The notes below the pieces were generated by a model that saw nothing but the letters and a program-made list of their open reading frames with translations, searched no databases and was not told the origin of the DNA. Positions 42,973 to 52,396 of a DNA stretch of 64,000 bases are shown here, piece after piece. This DNA comes from a bacterium (GTDB lineage Bacteria; Bacteroidota; Ignavibacteria; Ignavibacteriales; Ignavibacteriaceae). The translations under genes and the position numbers were made by a program. The DNA lies in NCBI GenBank assembly GCA_016716565.1, contig JADJWC010000002.1, forward strand, positions 1,054,001 through 1,118,000, in the 5' to 3' direction. The first letter of the stretch is position 1. The number at the start of each line of letters is the position of its first letter.

Positions 42973-45081
42973 TCAGTTGTTCTGAGCTTTTTCCTTTTTG
43001 CCTTCTTCTTTTAATAATTCTCTTCTGCTCAGGGAGAATTTACCGTTTTCAATTTTTATCAGCTTAACGGTAACTTTATCCCCAACTTTATAGTAATCGC
43101 TTACTTTTTCAACTCTCTTGTTATCAATCTGGGAAATGTGAAGCAATCCTTCTTTTCCTGGTAGTATCTCAACGAATGCACCGAAATCCATTAACTTGGT
43201 AACAACACCTTCGTAAGTCTCACCAATTTCGGGTGTCGCTGTCATCTTTTTAATATACTCTTTACACTTAACTGCATTCTCTTTGTTTGGAGAAGCAATA
43301 TTGACTGTGCCGTCCTCTTCGATATTAATCTCAACACCGAATAGTCTCTGCATTCCCTGAATTGTTTTTCCGCCGGGACCAATTACTAATCCAATCTGAT
43401 CCTGATCAATCTTCATCGAAATTAATCTGGGTGCAAATTCAGAAAGATGTTCGCGAGGCTGGCTTATTGCCTGATTCATTATTCCGAGAATATGATGTCT
43501 TCCGTCCTTTGCCTGCTGCAAGGCTTTTTCCATTATCTCAAAAGAGATCCCTTGGATTTTAATATCCATCTGGAAAGCAGTAATTCCTTCTGTGGTACCA
43601 GCAACTTTAAAATCCATATCTCCGAGATGATCTTCGTTGCCAAGAATATCAGACAGAACTGCATAACGATCACCTTCTTTCACAAGACCCATTGCAATTC
43701 CCGCTACACTTTTGCTGATCCCGATACCTGCATCCATCATTGCAAGTGATCCGGCACAAACAGTTGCCATAGATGATGAACCATTTGATTCAAGTATATC
43801 AGAAATTACACGAACTGTGTATGGGAAAACCTCTTCACCCGGGAAAACCATTTTCAATGCTCTTTCAGCGAGGTTGCCGTGTCCGATTTCTCTTCTTCCG
43901 ACACCGCTCATTCTACCAACTTCACCAACGCTAAATGGCGGAAAGTTGTAGTGAAGCATAAATCTTTTTGTGTATTCTTCACGAAGCCCATCGATAATTT
44001 GTTCATCGTTTTTTGTGCCGAGAGTAACGGTAGTTAAGCTCTGTGTCTCACCCCTCGTGAATAATGATGATCCGTGTGTTCTTGGTAAAACGCCAAGTTC
44101 AATAGTAATTGGTCTTATCTGTGTCGTGTTTCTTCCATCAAGACGAATTCCTTCTGTAAGAATTCTTTCTCTCATTAATTCTTTTTCAAGATCGTGAAGT
44201 ATCGAGCCAATCACTTTCTCCTGCTCGGGAAATCGTTCAGCCAGCATTGAAGTTACTTCTTCCTGAAGCTTTTTGTTTTTTGCTGATCTTTCTTCTTTAG
44301 TTAATACTGAATGTACTATATCTCTGAATTTTTCCCCAGCAAGTTCAAGTACTTCTTTCTTCAGTTCTGGATCAACTTCTTTTACTTTTATATCCCATTT
44401 TGGCTTGCCAATTTCTTTTTTTAATTCATTTTGAAGATCAACAAGTTTTTTGATTTCTGATTGAGCAAACCTGAGCGCATTGAGTAAATCATCCTCGCTG
44501 ACTTCCTTTGATTCGCCTTCGACCATTATTATTGAATCACTGGTTCCTGCGACAACAAGTTCAAGATCACTTTGCTCAATTTCTGCGTGAGTTGGATTTA
44601 CAATTAGCTGTCCATTAATTCTTCCGACACGAACTTCTGCAATGGGTCCATCGAAAGGAATATCAGATATAGCAAGTGCAGCAGAAGCTCCAACTGCACC
44701 GAGAACATCGGCATCATTCTCCCCATCATACGAAACCACAAAAGCTATAACCTGAGTCTCATTCATAAAGCTTTCGGGGAAAAGAGGCCGGATTGGTCTG
44801 TCAATCAACCTGGAGCTGAGAATTTCTTTTTCGGTTGGTCTACCTTCGCGTTTAATAAATCCGCCGGGAATTTTTCCTGCTGCAGAAGTTTTTTCTCTGT
44901 ACTCAACCTGCAGAGGGAAGAAATCCTGATCTTCTTTTACTTCTGCAGATGCAACTGCAGTGACCAGTACCATTGTATCAGCGTATCGTACCATAACAGC
45001 ACCATTAGCCTGTCGTGCATATCTCCCTGTTTCAATGGAGAATGTTTTTCCACCTATTTCTACTTCCTTTTTAACTATCAT
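42973..45081 (-). CDS. pnp: Polynucleotide phosphorylase
   Basis: PNPase degrades RNA from the 3' end with phosphate and can add tails. The 702-aa protein has two RNase PH-like cores (about 15-230 and about 320-540), the second with GVGRREIGHGNLAERAL, SNGSSSMATVCAGSLAMMD and the catalytic MDFKVAGTTEG region. A KH domain (IGLVIGPGGKTIQGMQ, about 568-583) and an S1 domain follow (VTKLMDFGAFVEILPGKEGL). It follows rpsO by 10 nt, as in the classical rpsO-pnp operon, and probably ends the translation operon that begins at rimP. Confidence 0.97.
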   Translation of the reverse strand: MIVKKEVEIGGKTFSIETGRYARQANGAVMVRYADTMVLVTAVASAEVKEDQDFFPLQVEYREKTSAAGKIPGGFIKREGRPTEKEILSSRLIDRPIRPLFPESFMNETQVIAFVVSYDGENDADVLGAVGASAALAISDIPFDGPIAEVRVGRINGQLIVNPTHAEIEQSDLELVVAGTSDSIIMVEGESKEVSEDDLLNALRFAQSEIKKLVDLQNELKKEIGKPKWDIKVKEVDPELKKEVLELAGEKFRDIVHSVLTKEERSAKNKKLQEEVTSMLAERFPEQEKVIGSILHDLEKELMRERILTEGIRLDGRNTTQIRPITIELGVLPRTHGSSLFTRGETQSLTTVTLGTKNDEQIIDGLREEYTKRFMLHYNFPPFSVGEVGRMSGVGRREIGHGNLAERALKMVFPGEEVFPYTVRVISDILESNGSSSMATVCAGSLAMMDAGIGISKSVAGIAMGLVKEGDRYAVLSDILGNEDHLGDMDFKVAGTTEGITAFQMDIKIQGISFEIMEKALQQAKDGRHHILGIMNQAISQPREHLSEFAPRLISMKIDQDQIGLVIGPGGKTIQGMQRLFGVEINIEEDGTVNIASPNKENAVKCKEYIKKMTATPEIGETYEGVVTKLMDFGAFVEILPGKEGLLHISQIDNKRVEKVSDYYKVGDKVTVKLIKIENGKFSLSRRELLKEEGKKEKAQNN

Positions 45082-45091
45082 TTCAAATTCC

Positions 45092-45355
45092 TTACTTTCT
45101 GATGTTCAAATCTTTAATAATTGATCTATATCTCTCAATATCTTTTTTAGCAAGATAATCAAGCAGTCTTCTTCTTTTACCAACCATCATCATCAATCCT
45201 CTTCGTGAGTGATGATCCTTTGCATGTTTGTTAAAGTGATCGGTCAGGTCATTAATTCTTTTCGTAAGAAGAGCAACCTGCACTTCTGTTTTACCAGAGT
45301 CTTTTTCATTCCCGCCGTATTTTTTTATGATATCGGCTTTTTCTTGTTTTGTCAT
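45092..45355 (-). CDS. rpsO: 30S ribosomal protein S15
   Basis: S15 binds the central domain of 16S rRNA early in assembly. The 87-aa protein is of normal size and has the family motifs ALLTKRINDLTDHFNKHAKD, HHSRRGLMMMVGKRRRLLDY and a C-terminal ERYRSIIKDLNIRK. It lies between ribF and pnp in the conserved order, with short gaps. In other bacteria S15 binds its own leader. The 70-nt gap upstream holds no structure I can assign. Confidence 0.97.
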   Translation of the reverse strand: MTKQEKADIIKKYGGNEKDSGKTEVQVALLTKRINDLTDHFNKHAKDHHSRRGLMMMVGKRRRLLDYLAKKDIERYRSIIKDLNIRK

Positions 45356-45426
45356 TTTGTTTAATCCTTGTTATTAGTTATACGATATAATCCCAGAATC
45401 AATCAATTAAATTGAAAGAACCAGGA

Positions 45427-46365
45427 TTAATTAATTAGTTTACTTAAAATTTCTCTTCCTATTTCTTCGTCTTTTTTCATACGAACGATTAATTCTTCGA
45501 CAGAATTAAATTTTTCTTCATCTCTAATTCTTTCTACCAGATTAACCCGCATTATGCTATCATAAATATCTCTGTCGAAATCAAATATGTAAAATTCAGG
45601 AATCACATCACCATCTTTATGAAAAGTTGGTCTGCTTCCCAGGCTTAACAAACCATAATGCTTTTGGTTTTCAACAATACACTCTGCAGCATAAATACCT
45701 TTTGCCGGAACAAGTTTGTCTTCGTAATCAATTGAGATGTTTGCAGTTGGGAAACCAAGTTTTTTCCCTCTGCCATCACCCCGAACAATTTTTCCTTTGA
45801 AAGAATAAAATCTTCCAAGCATTTTGGCAGCTTTTACAACATCACCGCTAAGAAGAGCATTCCTGATTTTTGTACTGCTGATTGTTTCTCCGTCAACACT
45901 GAATTCAGGAACGAGTGTCACATGATAATTAAATTTACTTCCAAGCTCCTGTAAAAGTTCAAAGTTTCCGTCTCTTCCTTTTCCAAAGTGATGATCGTAG
46001 CCGATTACAATTTCCTTTAGACCGATTCCATTCACAAGATATTTCTCTACAAACTCTTCCGGTGTCTGCTTTGAAAATTCACTGGTGAAATTTATCACAA
46101 AAAGATTTTCCAGACCGAGCTGCTCTAAAACCGAAATTTTTTCATCAAGTGTACTTAACAACTTAATATCATTCCTGCCCGGAATTACTTTCCTCGGATG
46201 AGGATCGAAAGTCAGCAGATAATTTCTTCCTCCGAGCTGTTTCGATTTCCGGATTACCGTCTCAACAATCTGCTGATGACCAAGATGAAGTCCGTCAAAA
46301 GTACCAAGTGTAATTACACTTTTCTCATCACGCTTTATTTCTGCTAAATCCTTTATTATCCTCAT
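45427..46365 (-). CDS. ribF: Bifunctional riboflavin kinase/FAD synthetase
   Basis: RibF phosphorylates riboflavin to FMN and adenylylates FMN to FAD. The protein is about 312 aa. The N-terminal FAD synthetase domain has the nucleotidyl motif GTFDGLHLGHQ (HxGH), LLTFDPHP and SSTKIRNALLSGDV. The C-terminal riboflavin kinase domain has GDGRGKKLGFPTANI. I chose ATG 46365, which gives the standard start MRIIKDLAEI. An in-frame TTG at 46383 would add six residues. It is encoded after truB (87-nt gap) and before rpsO in the translation operon. Confidence 0.95.
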   Translation of the reverse strand: MRIIKDLAEIKRDEKSVITLGTFDGLHLGHQQIVETVIRKSKQLGGRNYLLTFDPHPRKVIPGRNDIKLLSTLDEKISVLEQLGLENLFVINFTSEFSKQTPEEFVEKYLVNGIGLKEIVIGYDHHFGKGRDGNFELLQELGSKFNYHVTLVPEFSVDGETISSTKIRNALLSGDVVKAAKMLGRFYSFKGKIVRGDGRGKKLGFPTANISIDYEDKLVPAKGIYAAECIVENQKHYGLLSLGSRPTFHKDGDVIPEFYIFDFDRDIYDSIMRVNLVERIRDEEKFNSVEELIVRMKKDEEIGREILSKLIN

Positions 46366-46452
46366 CTTAAACAGATTTTTCAAAAGGGTTCAAATTTATA
46401 TTAATCCGTTCCGAAATAAAAGCTTTAACCGGGCATTCCATCATAAGATAAC

Positions 46453-47184
46453 TCATGAATTTACAATATTTTTCATCTTAAATTGACTTAAAAATGCATT
46501 TATAGAAATGGCATCTTCAACCTGATAATTGCCAATACCAGTTCGCCTTAGTTCAGTCAAAATAGCTCCTGTATTCAGCTTTTTCCCAAAATCATCTGCT
46601 ATAACCCTGATAAAAGTTCCTTTGGAACAGGTTATTGTAAAGTGAATGTCCGGGAGGTTTATTCTATCAATATCAAATCTTTCAATCAAAATTTTCCTTG
46701 GTTCACGCTCGACGGTTTTTCCTTTTCTTGCAAGATTATAAAGTTTTTTACCGTTGATTTTTACAGCAGAGAACATCGGCGGAGTCTGTTCGGTTTCTCC
46801 GATGAAACTGTCCCGCACTTCCAGAATTTTTTTTTCATTCAGATTTTCGGGAATTGGTATTTCAATACATTCTGTCTCTATATCCATTGAGGGAGAAGTT
46901 AAACCAAGCCTGATTACTCCAGTATATGTTTTATTTAGATTTATGAAACTATCCATTAACTTGGTTTTCTTACCCGTACAAATAATCATCAAGCCACTTG
47001 CCTTCGGATCCAACGTTCCTGAATGACCAACTTTTTTCGCATCAATTATTTTTCTGATCTTGTTAACAATCTGAAATGATGTCGGACCGGAAGGTTTATC
47101 AATGAGAATTATTTCACCCTCTGAGAAATTAACATCTGGAAGATCAAGAGTCTGATTGGTTATTATTCTGTTTATGGATTTCAT
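46453..47184 (-). CDS. truB: tRNA pseudouridine(55) synthase
   Basis: TruB makes Psi55 in the T-loop of tRNAs. The 243-aa protein, a short form, has the motifs IDKPSGPTSFQIVNKIRKI (about 27-45) and VGHSGTLDPKASGLMI (about 52-67, with the catalytic Asp), then YTGVIRLGLTSPSMD and PPMFSAVKINGKKLYNLAR. The C-terminal PUA-type extension is minimal, as usual in FCB members. The start overlaps the end of rbfA by 41 nt. No later start fits before the IDKPSG motif without losing the first strand. Confidence 0.95.
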   Translation of the reverse strand: MKSINRIITNQTLDLPDVNFSEGEIILIDKPSGPTSFQIVNKIRKIIDAKKVGHSGTLDPKASGLMIICTGKKTKLMDSFINLNKTYTGVIRLGLTSPSMDIETECIEIPIPENLNEKKILEVRDSFIGETEQTPPMFSAVKINGKKLYNLARKGKTVEREPRKILIERFDIDRINLPDIHFTITCSKGTFIRVIADDFGKKLNTGAILTELRRTGIGNYQVEDAISINAFLSQFKMKNIVNS

Positions 47185-47506
47185 TTATCAATCCTTCAAT
47201 CTTCTCAACGTAATCAAGTGTATCATCGATAAAAAATTTAAGTTCTGGTACAAATTTAATTCTGATCCTGTGCGCAAGTTCGGTTCTTATATGTCCAAGC
47301 CTCAGATTAATTTTATTCAAGACCAATTCTCTTCTTTCTTTTTGAAGAACGGAGAGATAAATTTTTGCGATCTTTAAATCCGCACTTGCTTTTACATCTG
47401 TTACGGTAATAAATCCAAGATCATCACCCTGCATCCTGTTAAGCAGAATGTAGCTTATCTCTTCTTTAATTAACTGTTCAACTTTATCTATTCGGTGCGA
47501 GGACAT
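47144..47506 (-). CDS. rbfA: 30S ribosome-binding factor A
   Basis: RbfA binds immature 30S subunits during late 16S rRNA processing. The 120-aa protein has a KH-type fold with the family features RIDKVEQLIKEEISYIL (about 5-21), FITVTDVKASADLKIAKIY and HRIRIKFVPELKFFIDD. It lies between infB and truB in the usual order, with a 34-nt gap from infB and a 41-nt overlap with truB. Confidence 0.93.
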   Translation of the reverse strand: MSSHRIDKVEQLIKEEISYILLNRMQGDDLGFITVTDVKASADLKIAKIYLSVLQKERRELVLNKINLRLGHIRTELAHRIRIKFVPELKFFIDDTLDYVEKIEGLINEIHKQNNNQSDS

Positions 47507-47540
47507 TTTCTTATTTGCTTGTTAAATAAATATTGAATTA

Positions 47541-50144
47541 CTAAGCCAGGGTTTTCTTTGTCTCAATCAGCTTATATGCTTCAATTATATCACCAACTTT
47601 TACATCGTTATAGTTTGCAATATTCAATCCGCACTCATAACCTGAATCAACTTCTCTGACATCATCTTTAAATCTTTTAAGTGTGCCGATATCTCCATCG
47701 AAAATTACAATACCTTCTCTTATCAATCGGATTTTATTACTCCTGGCAATTTTTCCTTCAAGTACATAACATCCAGCAACTGTTCCGAATTTCGGAACTT
47801 TGAATGTATCTCTTACCTCGAGGGTTGCAGTTACTTCTTCTGAAATTATTGGCGACAGCAGACCTTCAAGTGCTGATTTAACTTCATTTATTGCATTATA
47901 AATAACACTGTATAGACGAATATCAACGTGCTGTTTCTCTGCAAGTTTTCTTGCATTGAGGTTTGGTCTTACATGGAAACCGATAATAATTGCTCTTGAA
48001 GCATCAGCAAGAAGTACATCACTTTCAGAAATTCCGCCAACTCCTTTGTGAATAACTTTAACTACCACTTCCTCTGTAGAAAGTTTTAACAACGAATCAG
48101 CAAGTGCTTCAACCGAACCATCAACATCACCTTTAACAATAAGCGGAAGTTCTTTTACACCGCCGATGCTGATCTGTTTTGCAATTTCATCAAGTGTAAG
48201 ATGATGAATCTGTTTCTGATCCTGTTCGCGTTTAAGCTGTTGTCTTTTTATTCCGATTTCTCTGGCAACTCTTTCAGATTCTACAACAACAAATGAATCA
48301 CCTGCCTGCGGCGGACCTTCAAATCCGAGAACGAGTACCGGAGTAGCCGGAGGAGCTTCGATTACTTTATTTCCTCTTTCATCAAACATTGCACGAACTT
48401 TTCCCTGGTAAATTCCGGCAATGAAAGGATCTCCAATTCTCAATGTTCCTTTTTGTACTAAAATCGTTCCGGTAATTCCTCTTCCTTTATCGAGTTCTGA
48501 TTCAACAACGACACCGCGTGCTAATCTTTCCGGATTAGCTTTAAGGTCGAGTATTTCAGCCTCGAGAATAATTTTTTCAAGAAGTTGCTCTACCTTAGTA
48601 CCATGTTTTGCTGAAATTTCAACAGACTGATACTTGCCTCCCCATTCCTCCACAAGAATATTTCTATCTGCAAGCTGCTGTTTTAATCTTTCCGGGTTGG
48701 CTCCGGGTTTATCAATTTTATTTATGGCAACTACAATGGGAACTCCTGCTGCCTGCGCATGATTTATCGCTTCGATGGTCTGCGGCATAACTGCATCGTC
48801 CGCGGCAACGACGAGTACAACAATATCTGTTAACTGTGCCCCGCGCGCTCTCATTGCTGTAAATGCTTCGTGACCTGGAGTATCAAGAAATGTGATAGAG
48901 CGACCGTTATCCAGATCAACTTTATATGCACCAATATGCTGAGTGATTCCACCGGATTCACCCGCAACCACATTCGTTCTTCTGATATAATCAAGAAGAG
49001 AAGTTTTTCCGTGATCAACGTGACCCATTATAGTTACAACGGGTGGTCTTGGTTGAAGTTCTTCCTGCTCATCTTCACTATCTTCAACAGCATCAGAAGT
49101 ATATTCTTCCTGCAGTTCAATATCAAATTCAAATTCATCGGCGACAAGAGTAATAGTTTCGACATCAAGTCTCTGGTTAATAGAAACCATTAAACCAAGT
49201 TCGATACATTTAGTAATTACATCACTGACGGGAACATTCATAAGGTTCGCAAGTTCGCTTACCGATATGTATTCATTAACTCTTAGAGTTTTACCTGCGA
49301 GTGTTTTTTCTTCCAATCTTTTTTCTTCCAGTGCTTCACGTTCTTTTCTTTTTCTTTTTCGTGCGCTTGCCCGACCAGGTGCTGATACATCGTCCATACT
49401 CATGAGCGTTTTCCTGATAGCTTCTTTAACCTCGCGCTCATCTACTTCAAATCTTCTTACCCGTTTTTTCTTTTTAGCTTCAGGAGATTCTTCAACAGTT
49501 CCTTCTGCTTTTTTCTTTCTTATTCTTGGTTTTTTCTTTTTCTTGGCAGCTTCATCTGTTTCTTCATCAGTACCGGATTTTGCTTTAACCTCATCCGACT
49601 TTGCTGGTACTTTCTTCTTCTTCTCATCCAGATCAATCTTACCAACCACAGTTAAACCTTTAGCCTTCGGGATCCTGCTTTCTTTCTCTTTTTCTTTGCC
49701 TTCTTTTATCTCCTGTACTTGCTCAGATTTTTCTTCCGACTGTTCTGCAACTGGTTCCTCAACTTTCTTTTCAGATTCTATCTGTGCAACTTCTTCGACT
49801 GCTTTTTCGGTCGCCTTGATAATGGTTTCCGGTTCGACAGTTTCAGTTGTCGGGGCCAATTCTGGTGCTTCTTCAGGTCTTTCTTCCTCTTTAGCTTCTT
49901 TGCTTGCTCTCTCAGCACGTTTTTTATGGAACTCGGCTAATTTTTTGTAATGATGTTCTGCCTTCTCAATATCTTTTTTATAATGAGCATTTATGGCTGT
50001 GATCATATCTTCTTCCAAAAGAGACATATGATTTTTAACCTTGAATCCTTTGCTGTTCAGAAATTCCACAAGCGAATCAGCAGATAGATTATACTCAGTA
50101 GCGAGCTTGTAAATTCTTATTTTCTTTTCTTTGGTATCAGCCAT
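47541..50144 (-). CDS. infB: Translation initiation factor IF-2
   Basis: IF-2 is the GTPase that brings initiator tRNA to the 30S subunit and promotes subunit joining. The 867-aa protein has an N-terminal IF2_N domain (about 10-60), a long Lys/Glu-rich linker (about 60-280) and a second IF2_N domain (VSELANLMNVPVSDV). The G domain contains VTIMGHVDHGKTSL (about 368-381), DTPGHEAF and NKIDKP. Domains II, III and IV follow. The linker is dominated by acidic and basic blocks and is variable among species. It is encoded directly after nusA (17-nt gap) and before rbfA. Confidence 0.97.
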   Translation of the reverse strand: MADTKEKKIRIYKLATEYNLSADSLVEFLNSKGFKVKNHMSLLEEDMITAINAHYKKDIEKAEHHYKKLAEFHKKRAERASKEAKEEERPEEAPELAPTTETVEPETIIKATEKAVEEVAQIESEKKVEEPVAEQSEEKSEQVQEIKEGKEKEKESRIPKAKGLTVVGKIDLDEKKKKVPAKSDEVKAKSGTDEETDEAAKKKKKPRIRKKKAEGTVEESPEAKKKKRVRRFEVDEREVKEAIRKTLMSMDDVSAPGRASARKRKRKEREALEEKRLEEKTLAGKTLRVNEYISVSELANLMNVPVSDVITKCIELGLMVSINQRLDVETITLVADEFEFDIELQEEYTSDAVEDSEDEQEELQPRPPVVTIMGHVDHGKTSLLDYIRRTNVVAGESGGITQHIGAYKVDLDNGRSITFLDTPGHEAFTAMRARGAQLTDIVVLVVAADDAVMPQTIEAINHAQAAGVPIVVAINKIDKPGANPERLKQQLADRNILVEEWGGKYQSVEISAKHGTKVEQLLEKIILEAEILDLKANPERLARGVVVESELDKGRGITGTILVQKGTLRIGDPFIAGIYQGKVRAMFDERGNKVIEAPPATPVLVLGFEGPPQAGDSFVVVESERVAREIGIKRQQLKREQDQKQIHHLTLDEIAKQISIGGVKELPLIVKGDVDGSVEALADSLLKLSTEEVVVKVIHKGVGGISESDVLLADASRAIIIGFHVRPNLNARKLAEKQHVDIRLYSVIYNAINEVKSALEGLLSPIISEEVTATLEVRDTFKVPKFGTVAGCYVLEGKIARSNKIRLIREGIVIFDGDIGTLKRFKDDVREVDSGYECGLNIANYNDVKVGDIIEAYKLIETKKTLA

Positions 50145-50161
50145 AAATGTAGTTTGTTATT

Positions 50162-51409
50162 TTATTCTTCTTCTTCAAATTGAGCTTTGAGCAATTCAAT
50201 TATACTGTTAGCTTTTTCTTCATCAAAGCCTTCTATTTCCATCAGTTTCTGAGCTCCGGCAGTAAGCACTTCAAGAGCAGTATCATAACGATTATTAATC
50301 AAAGTGTTATAGACTTCTTCTCCAAGCTCTTCTTTCAGATCAATAAGCTCGATATCTTCTTCATATTCTTCGAATGCTTTTTGTTCTCGAAGAACATCTA
50401 TTTCAAATCCGGTGAGCTTCATCGCAAGCCGGATGTTCACACCATTTCTTCCGACAATTAGAGATACCTGGTCTGAATCAGCAGTAACTGTTGCTTTTTT
50501 CGCTTCTTCATCAACCTCGACTTGTTTGATTTTTGCCGGCGCAAGTGATCTCTGAATATATAAAGTCGGATCATCAGTGTAATTAACAACATCTATATTC
50601 TCATTGTTCAATTCTCTGACGATTGCATGAATTCTAACTCCCTTCATTCCAACGCAGGCTCCAACTGCATCAATTCTAGCGTCCTGAGATTCAACTGCTA
50701 CCTTTGCTCTTTCGCCGGGTTCGCGGGCAATTCCTTTTATGTCAATTATTCCATCATAGATTTCCGGAATTTCTATCTCAAATAATCTTCGCAAGAACAT
50801 ATTATCGGCTCTTGATACAATTATCTGCGGACCGCTTCCAGTTTTCCTGACTTCTTTGACAATTGCTCTTATCGTCTCGCCTTTCTTATATTTTTCATAA
50901 GGTATCTGCTCATCGCGAGGAAGCATCAATTCGTTTTTGTTATGATTGATAAGGATATCATTTTTCCTGATCTGATAAATATCTCCCACAACAATTTCAC
51001 CAACAAGCTCTTTGTATTCATTGTAAACAATATCTTTTTCTATTTCTCGTATTTTTTGATTTAGACTCTGCTTTGCAAGTGTTATTAGTCTTCTTCCGAG
51101 AGAAGCAAGTGCAATCTTTTCAACGTAATCTTCACCGACTTCAAGCTGGTCTTCGTTCCCTCTTTTATTTACTTCGCCGATACTTATTTGTGTCCCGGGA
51201 TCAGTTACTTCGTCAACAATCTGTCTTTCGAGATAAATTTCAATATCGCCACGATCCATATTAACAACAACATCGCATCTTGCTTCTTCGCCGTATTTTT
51301 TTCTTACCAAAAGAGTAAATACCTCTTCAAGAATTCCTGCCAGCACATCTTTATCGATGCCTTTCATTTTTACCATATCGGCGAAAGATTCAACTATTTC
51401 GCGATTCAT
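50162..51409 (-). CDS. nusA: Transcription termination/antitermination factor NusA
   Basis: NusA binds RNA polymerase and nascent RNA, modulating pausing, termination and antitermination. The 415-aa protein has the N-terminal RNAP-binding domain, an S1 domain (about 135-200), and two KH domains (GVRIHAIVRELNNENIDVV and IVGRNGVNIRLAMKLTGFEID). A short acidic, helix-hairpin C-terminus follows (FDEEKANSIIELLKAQFEEEE). It lies between rimP (15-nt gap) and infB, in the universal order. Confidence 0.96.
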   Translation of the reverse strand: MNREIVESFADMVKMKGIDKDVLAGILEEVFTLLVRKKYGEEARCDVVVNMDRGDIEIYLERQIVDEVTDPGTQISIGEVNKRGNEDQLEVGEDYVEKIALASLGRRLITLAKQSLNQKIREIEKDIVYNEYKELVGEIVVGDIYQIRKNDILINHNKNELMLPRDEQIPYEKYKKGETIRAIVKEVRKTGSGPQIIVSRADNMFLRRLFEIEIPEIYDGIIDIKGIAREPGERAKVAVESQDARIDAVGACVGMKGVRIHAIVRELNNENIDVVNYTDDPTLYIQRSLAPAKIKQVEVDEEAKKATVTADSDQVSLIVGRNGVNIRLAMKLTGFEIDVLREQKAFEEYEEDIELIDLKEELGEEVYNTLINNRYDTALEVLTAGAQKLMEIEGFDEEKANSIIELLKAQFEEEE

Positions 51410-51424
51410 TTAAGTAGATCTCCT

Positions 51425-51873
51425 TTAATTAAAACTTACTAAAACTTTTGCTTTTATAATGTCCGGAAATTTTATTTTAATTTCCTTGTTTGATTGAAAA
51501 GTCAGAACATCATCTTCAACTGAACTTAGCTTTCCTTTAAATTTTACTAATTCACCAGCTGCTGTAAACTCAACTTCAAACAACCTGTTTAGATGCTTTG
51601 TATATTGTTTCAAATAGACAAGTGGTCTGTCCACTCCCGGTGAAGAAACATCCAGACGATAAGATTTCAGCAACTCCTTTTCTTCAATTTGCTTGCTTAT
51701 CTCTCTGCTTACTAATGCACATTCATCTGCAGTAACATTGACTTCACCATCGATGAAAACTTCAATCACCCGACTAGATTCAGAACCACGAATTATCAAA
51801 TCGATGAGGAAAAGATTATTCTGCTCGGCAACCTGCTGAGCAATTTCACGGATATTTTCAATATTCTGATTCA
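51425..51873 (-). CDS. rimP: Ribosome maturation factor RimP
   Basis: RimP assists 30S assembly. The protein is about 148 aa from the chosen ATG (51873), with the family pattern LFLIDLIIRGSESSRVIEVF (about 20-40), EVNVTADECALVSREIS, YRLDVSSPGVDRPL and a C-terminal SH3-like domain. I preferred ATG 51873 over the ATG at 51916: the longer form adds 14 residues that read through a terminator-like hairpin. It begins the nusA/infB operon, as is normal. Confidence 0.9.
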
Positions 51874-51884
51874 TACAAACAAAA

Positions 51885-51901
51885 ATCGCCCAAAAAGGGC
51901 G
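51885..51901 (-). promoter_or_regulatory. Terminator-like hairpin in the rimP-nusA-infB leader
   Basis: TCGCCC (51885-51890) pairs with GGGCGA (51896-51901). In the minus-strand transcript the stem is followed by TTTTTGTTTG and then, 12 nt after the stem, by the rimP ATG. It could be the intrinsic terminator of the upstream lapA-like gene, but a promoter cannot fit between it and rimP. Read-through (attenuation) must therefore feed the operon if its promoter lies upstream. Confidence 0.55.
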
Positions 51902-51960
51902 AATAAGGACATTCAAACATACGTTTTTTTAACCAATTACCAAAGAGGGATTTTTTTATC

Positions 51961-52230
51961 TTATTTAAACTGTTGTGAGTCCGAAGTCTTGTCTTTTTCT
52001 TCTTTTTTCGTTTGAATTACAGCTTCCTGCTTCTTTTTCTTCCTCTCATAATTGCTGCTGAAAATTAATCCTATAACCAAACCCAAAATAAATATCACAA
52101 CAATCATCACAATAAGCGGTGCCTGAATTGACCAGAATATAAACTTAAGTTCGGTCGCGATCGTATTCTGCACAGCAATAATTGCGAACAAAAGAAAAAG
52201 GAATGAAAGAATTATAATTTTTAGCCGCAT
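51961..52230 (-). CDS. LapA-domain (DUF1049) small membrane protein
   Basis: This 89-aa protein has two membrane helices (IILSFLFLLFAIIAVQNTIA and PLIVMIVVIFILGLVIGLIF) and a basic C-terminal coiled tail (ERKKKKQEAVIQTKKEEKDK). The layout matches the LapA/DUF1049 family, linked in E. coli to LPS assembly through LapB. No LapB gene is near. ATG 52230 is preferred over GTG 52236 because GAGG sits 5 nt before it. It is transcribed toward rimP, with the terminator-like hairpin between. Confidence 0.75.
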   Translation of the reverse strand: MRLKIIILSFLFLLFAIIAVQNTIATELKFIFWSIQAPLIVMIVVIFILGLVIGLIFSSNYERKKKKQEAVIQTKKEEKDKTSDSQQFK

Positions 52231-52324
52231 TCTCACCTCACTGATTAAAATTAAGCTTTGTAAATATATACAATTATTTTTAGTCGATATGAGATTTTAA
52301 TTAGAGATGAAATCTCTTAATAAA

Positions 52325-52350
52325 AAAGGCGACTCAGATGAATCGCCTTT
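52325..52350 (-). terminator. Intrinsic terminator of the subtilase gene
   Basis: AAAGGCGA (52325-52332) pairs with TCGCCTTT (52343-52350). TTTTTTATT follows on the minus strand, 47 nt after the subtilase stop. Confidence 0.86.
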
Positions 52351-52361
52351 GAAGTGCAGTA

Positions 52362-52382
52362 GCACAGATTATTAATCTGTGC
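52362..52382. repeat. Perfect 21-nt palindrome
   Basis: The half-sites GCACAGATTA and TAATCTGTGC flank a single T. The centre ATTAAT resembles that of the 24-nt palindrome at 2942-2965, so this may be a minimal member of the same repeat family. It sits between the subtilase stop and its terminator. Confidence 0.6.
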
Positions 52383-52396
52383 AACAAAATTGAATT

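Noticed and set aside
49267..49950. Long plus-strand open frame (227 codons) within infB
   Set aside because: It mirrors the Lys/Glu-rich linker of IF-2 on the opposite strand and is a low-complexity Ser/Phe/Leu-rich translation without start-site support. This is a compositional shadow.
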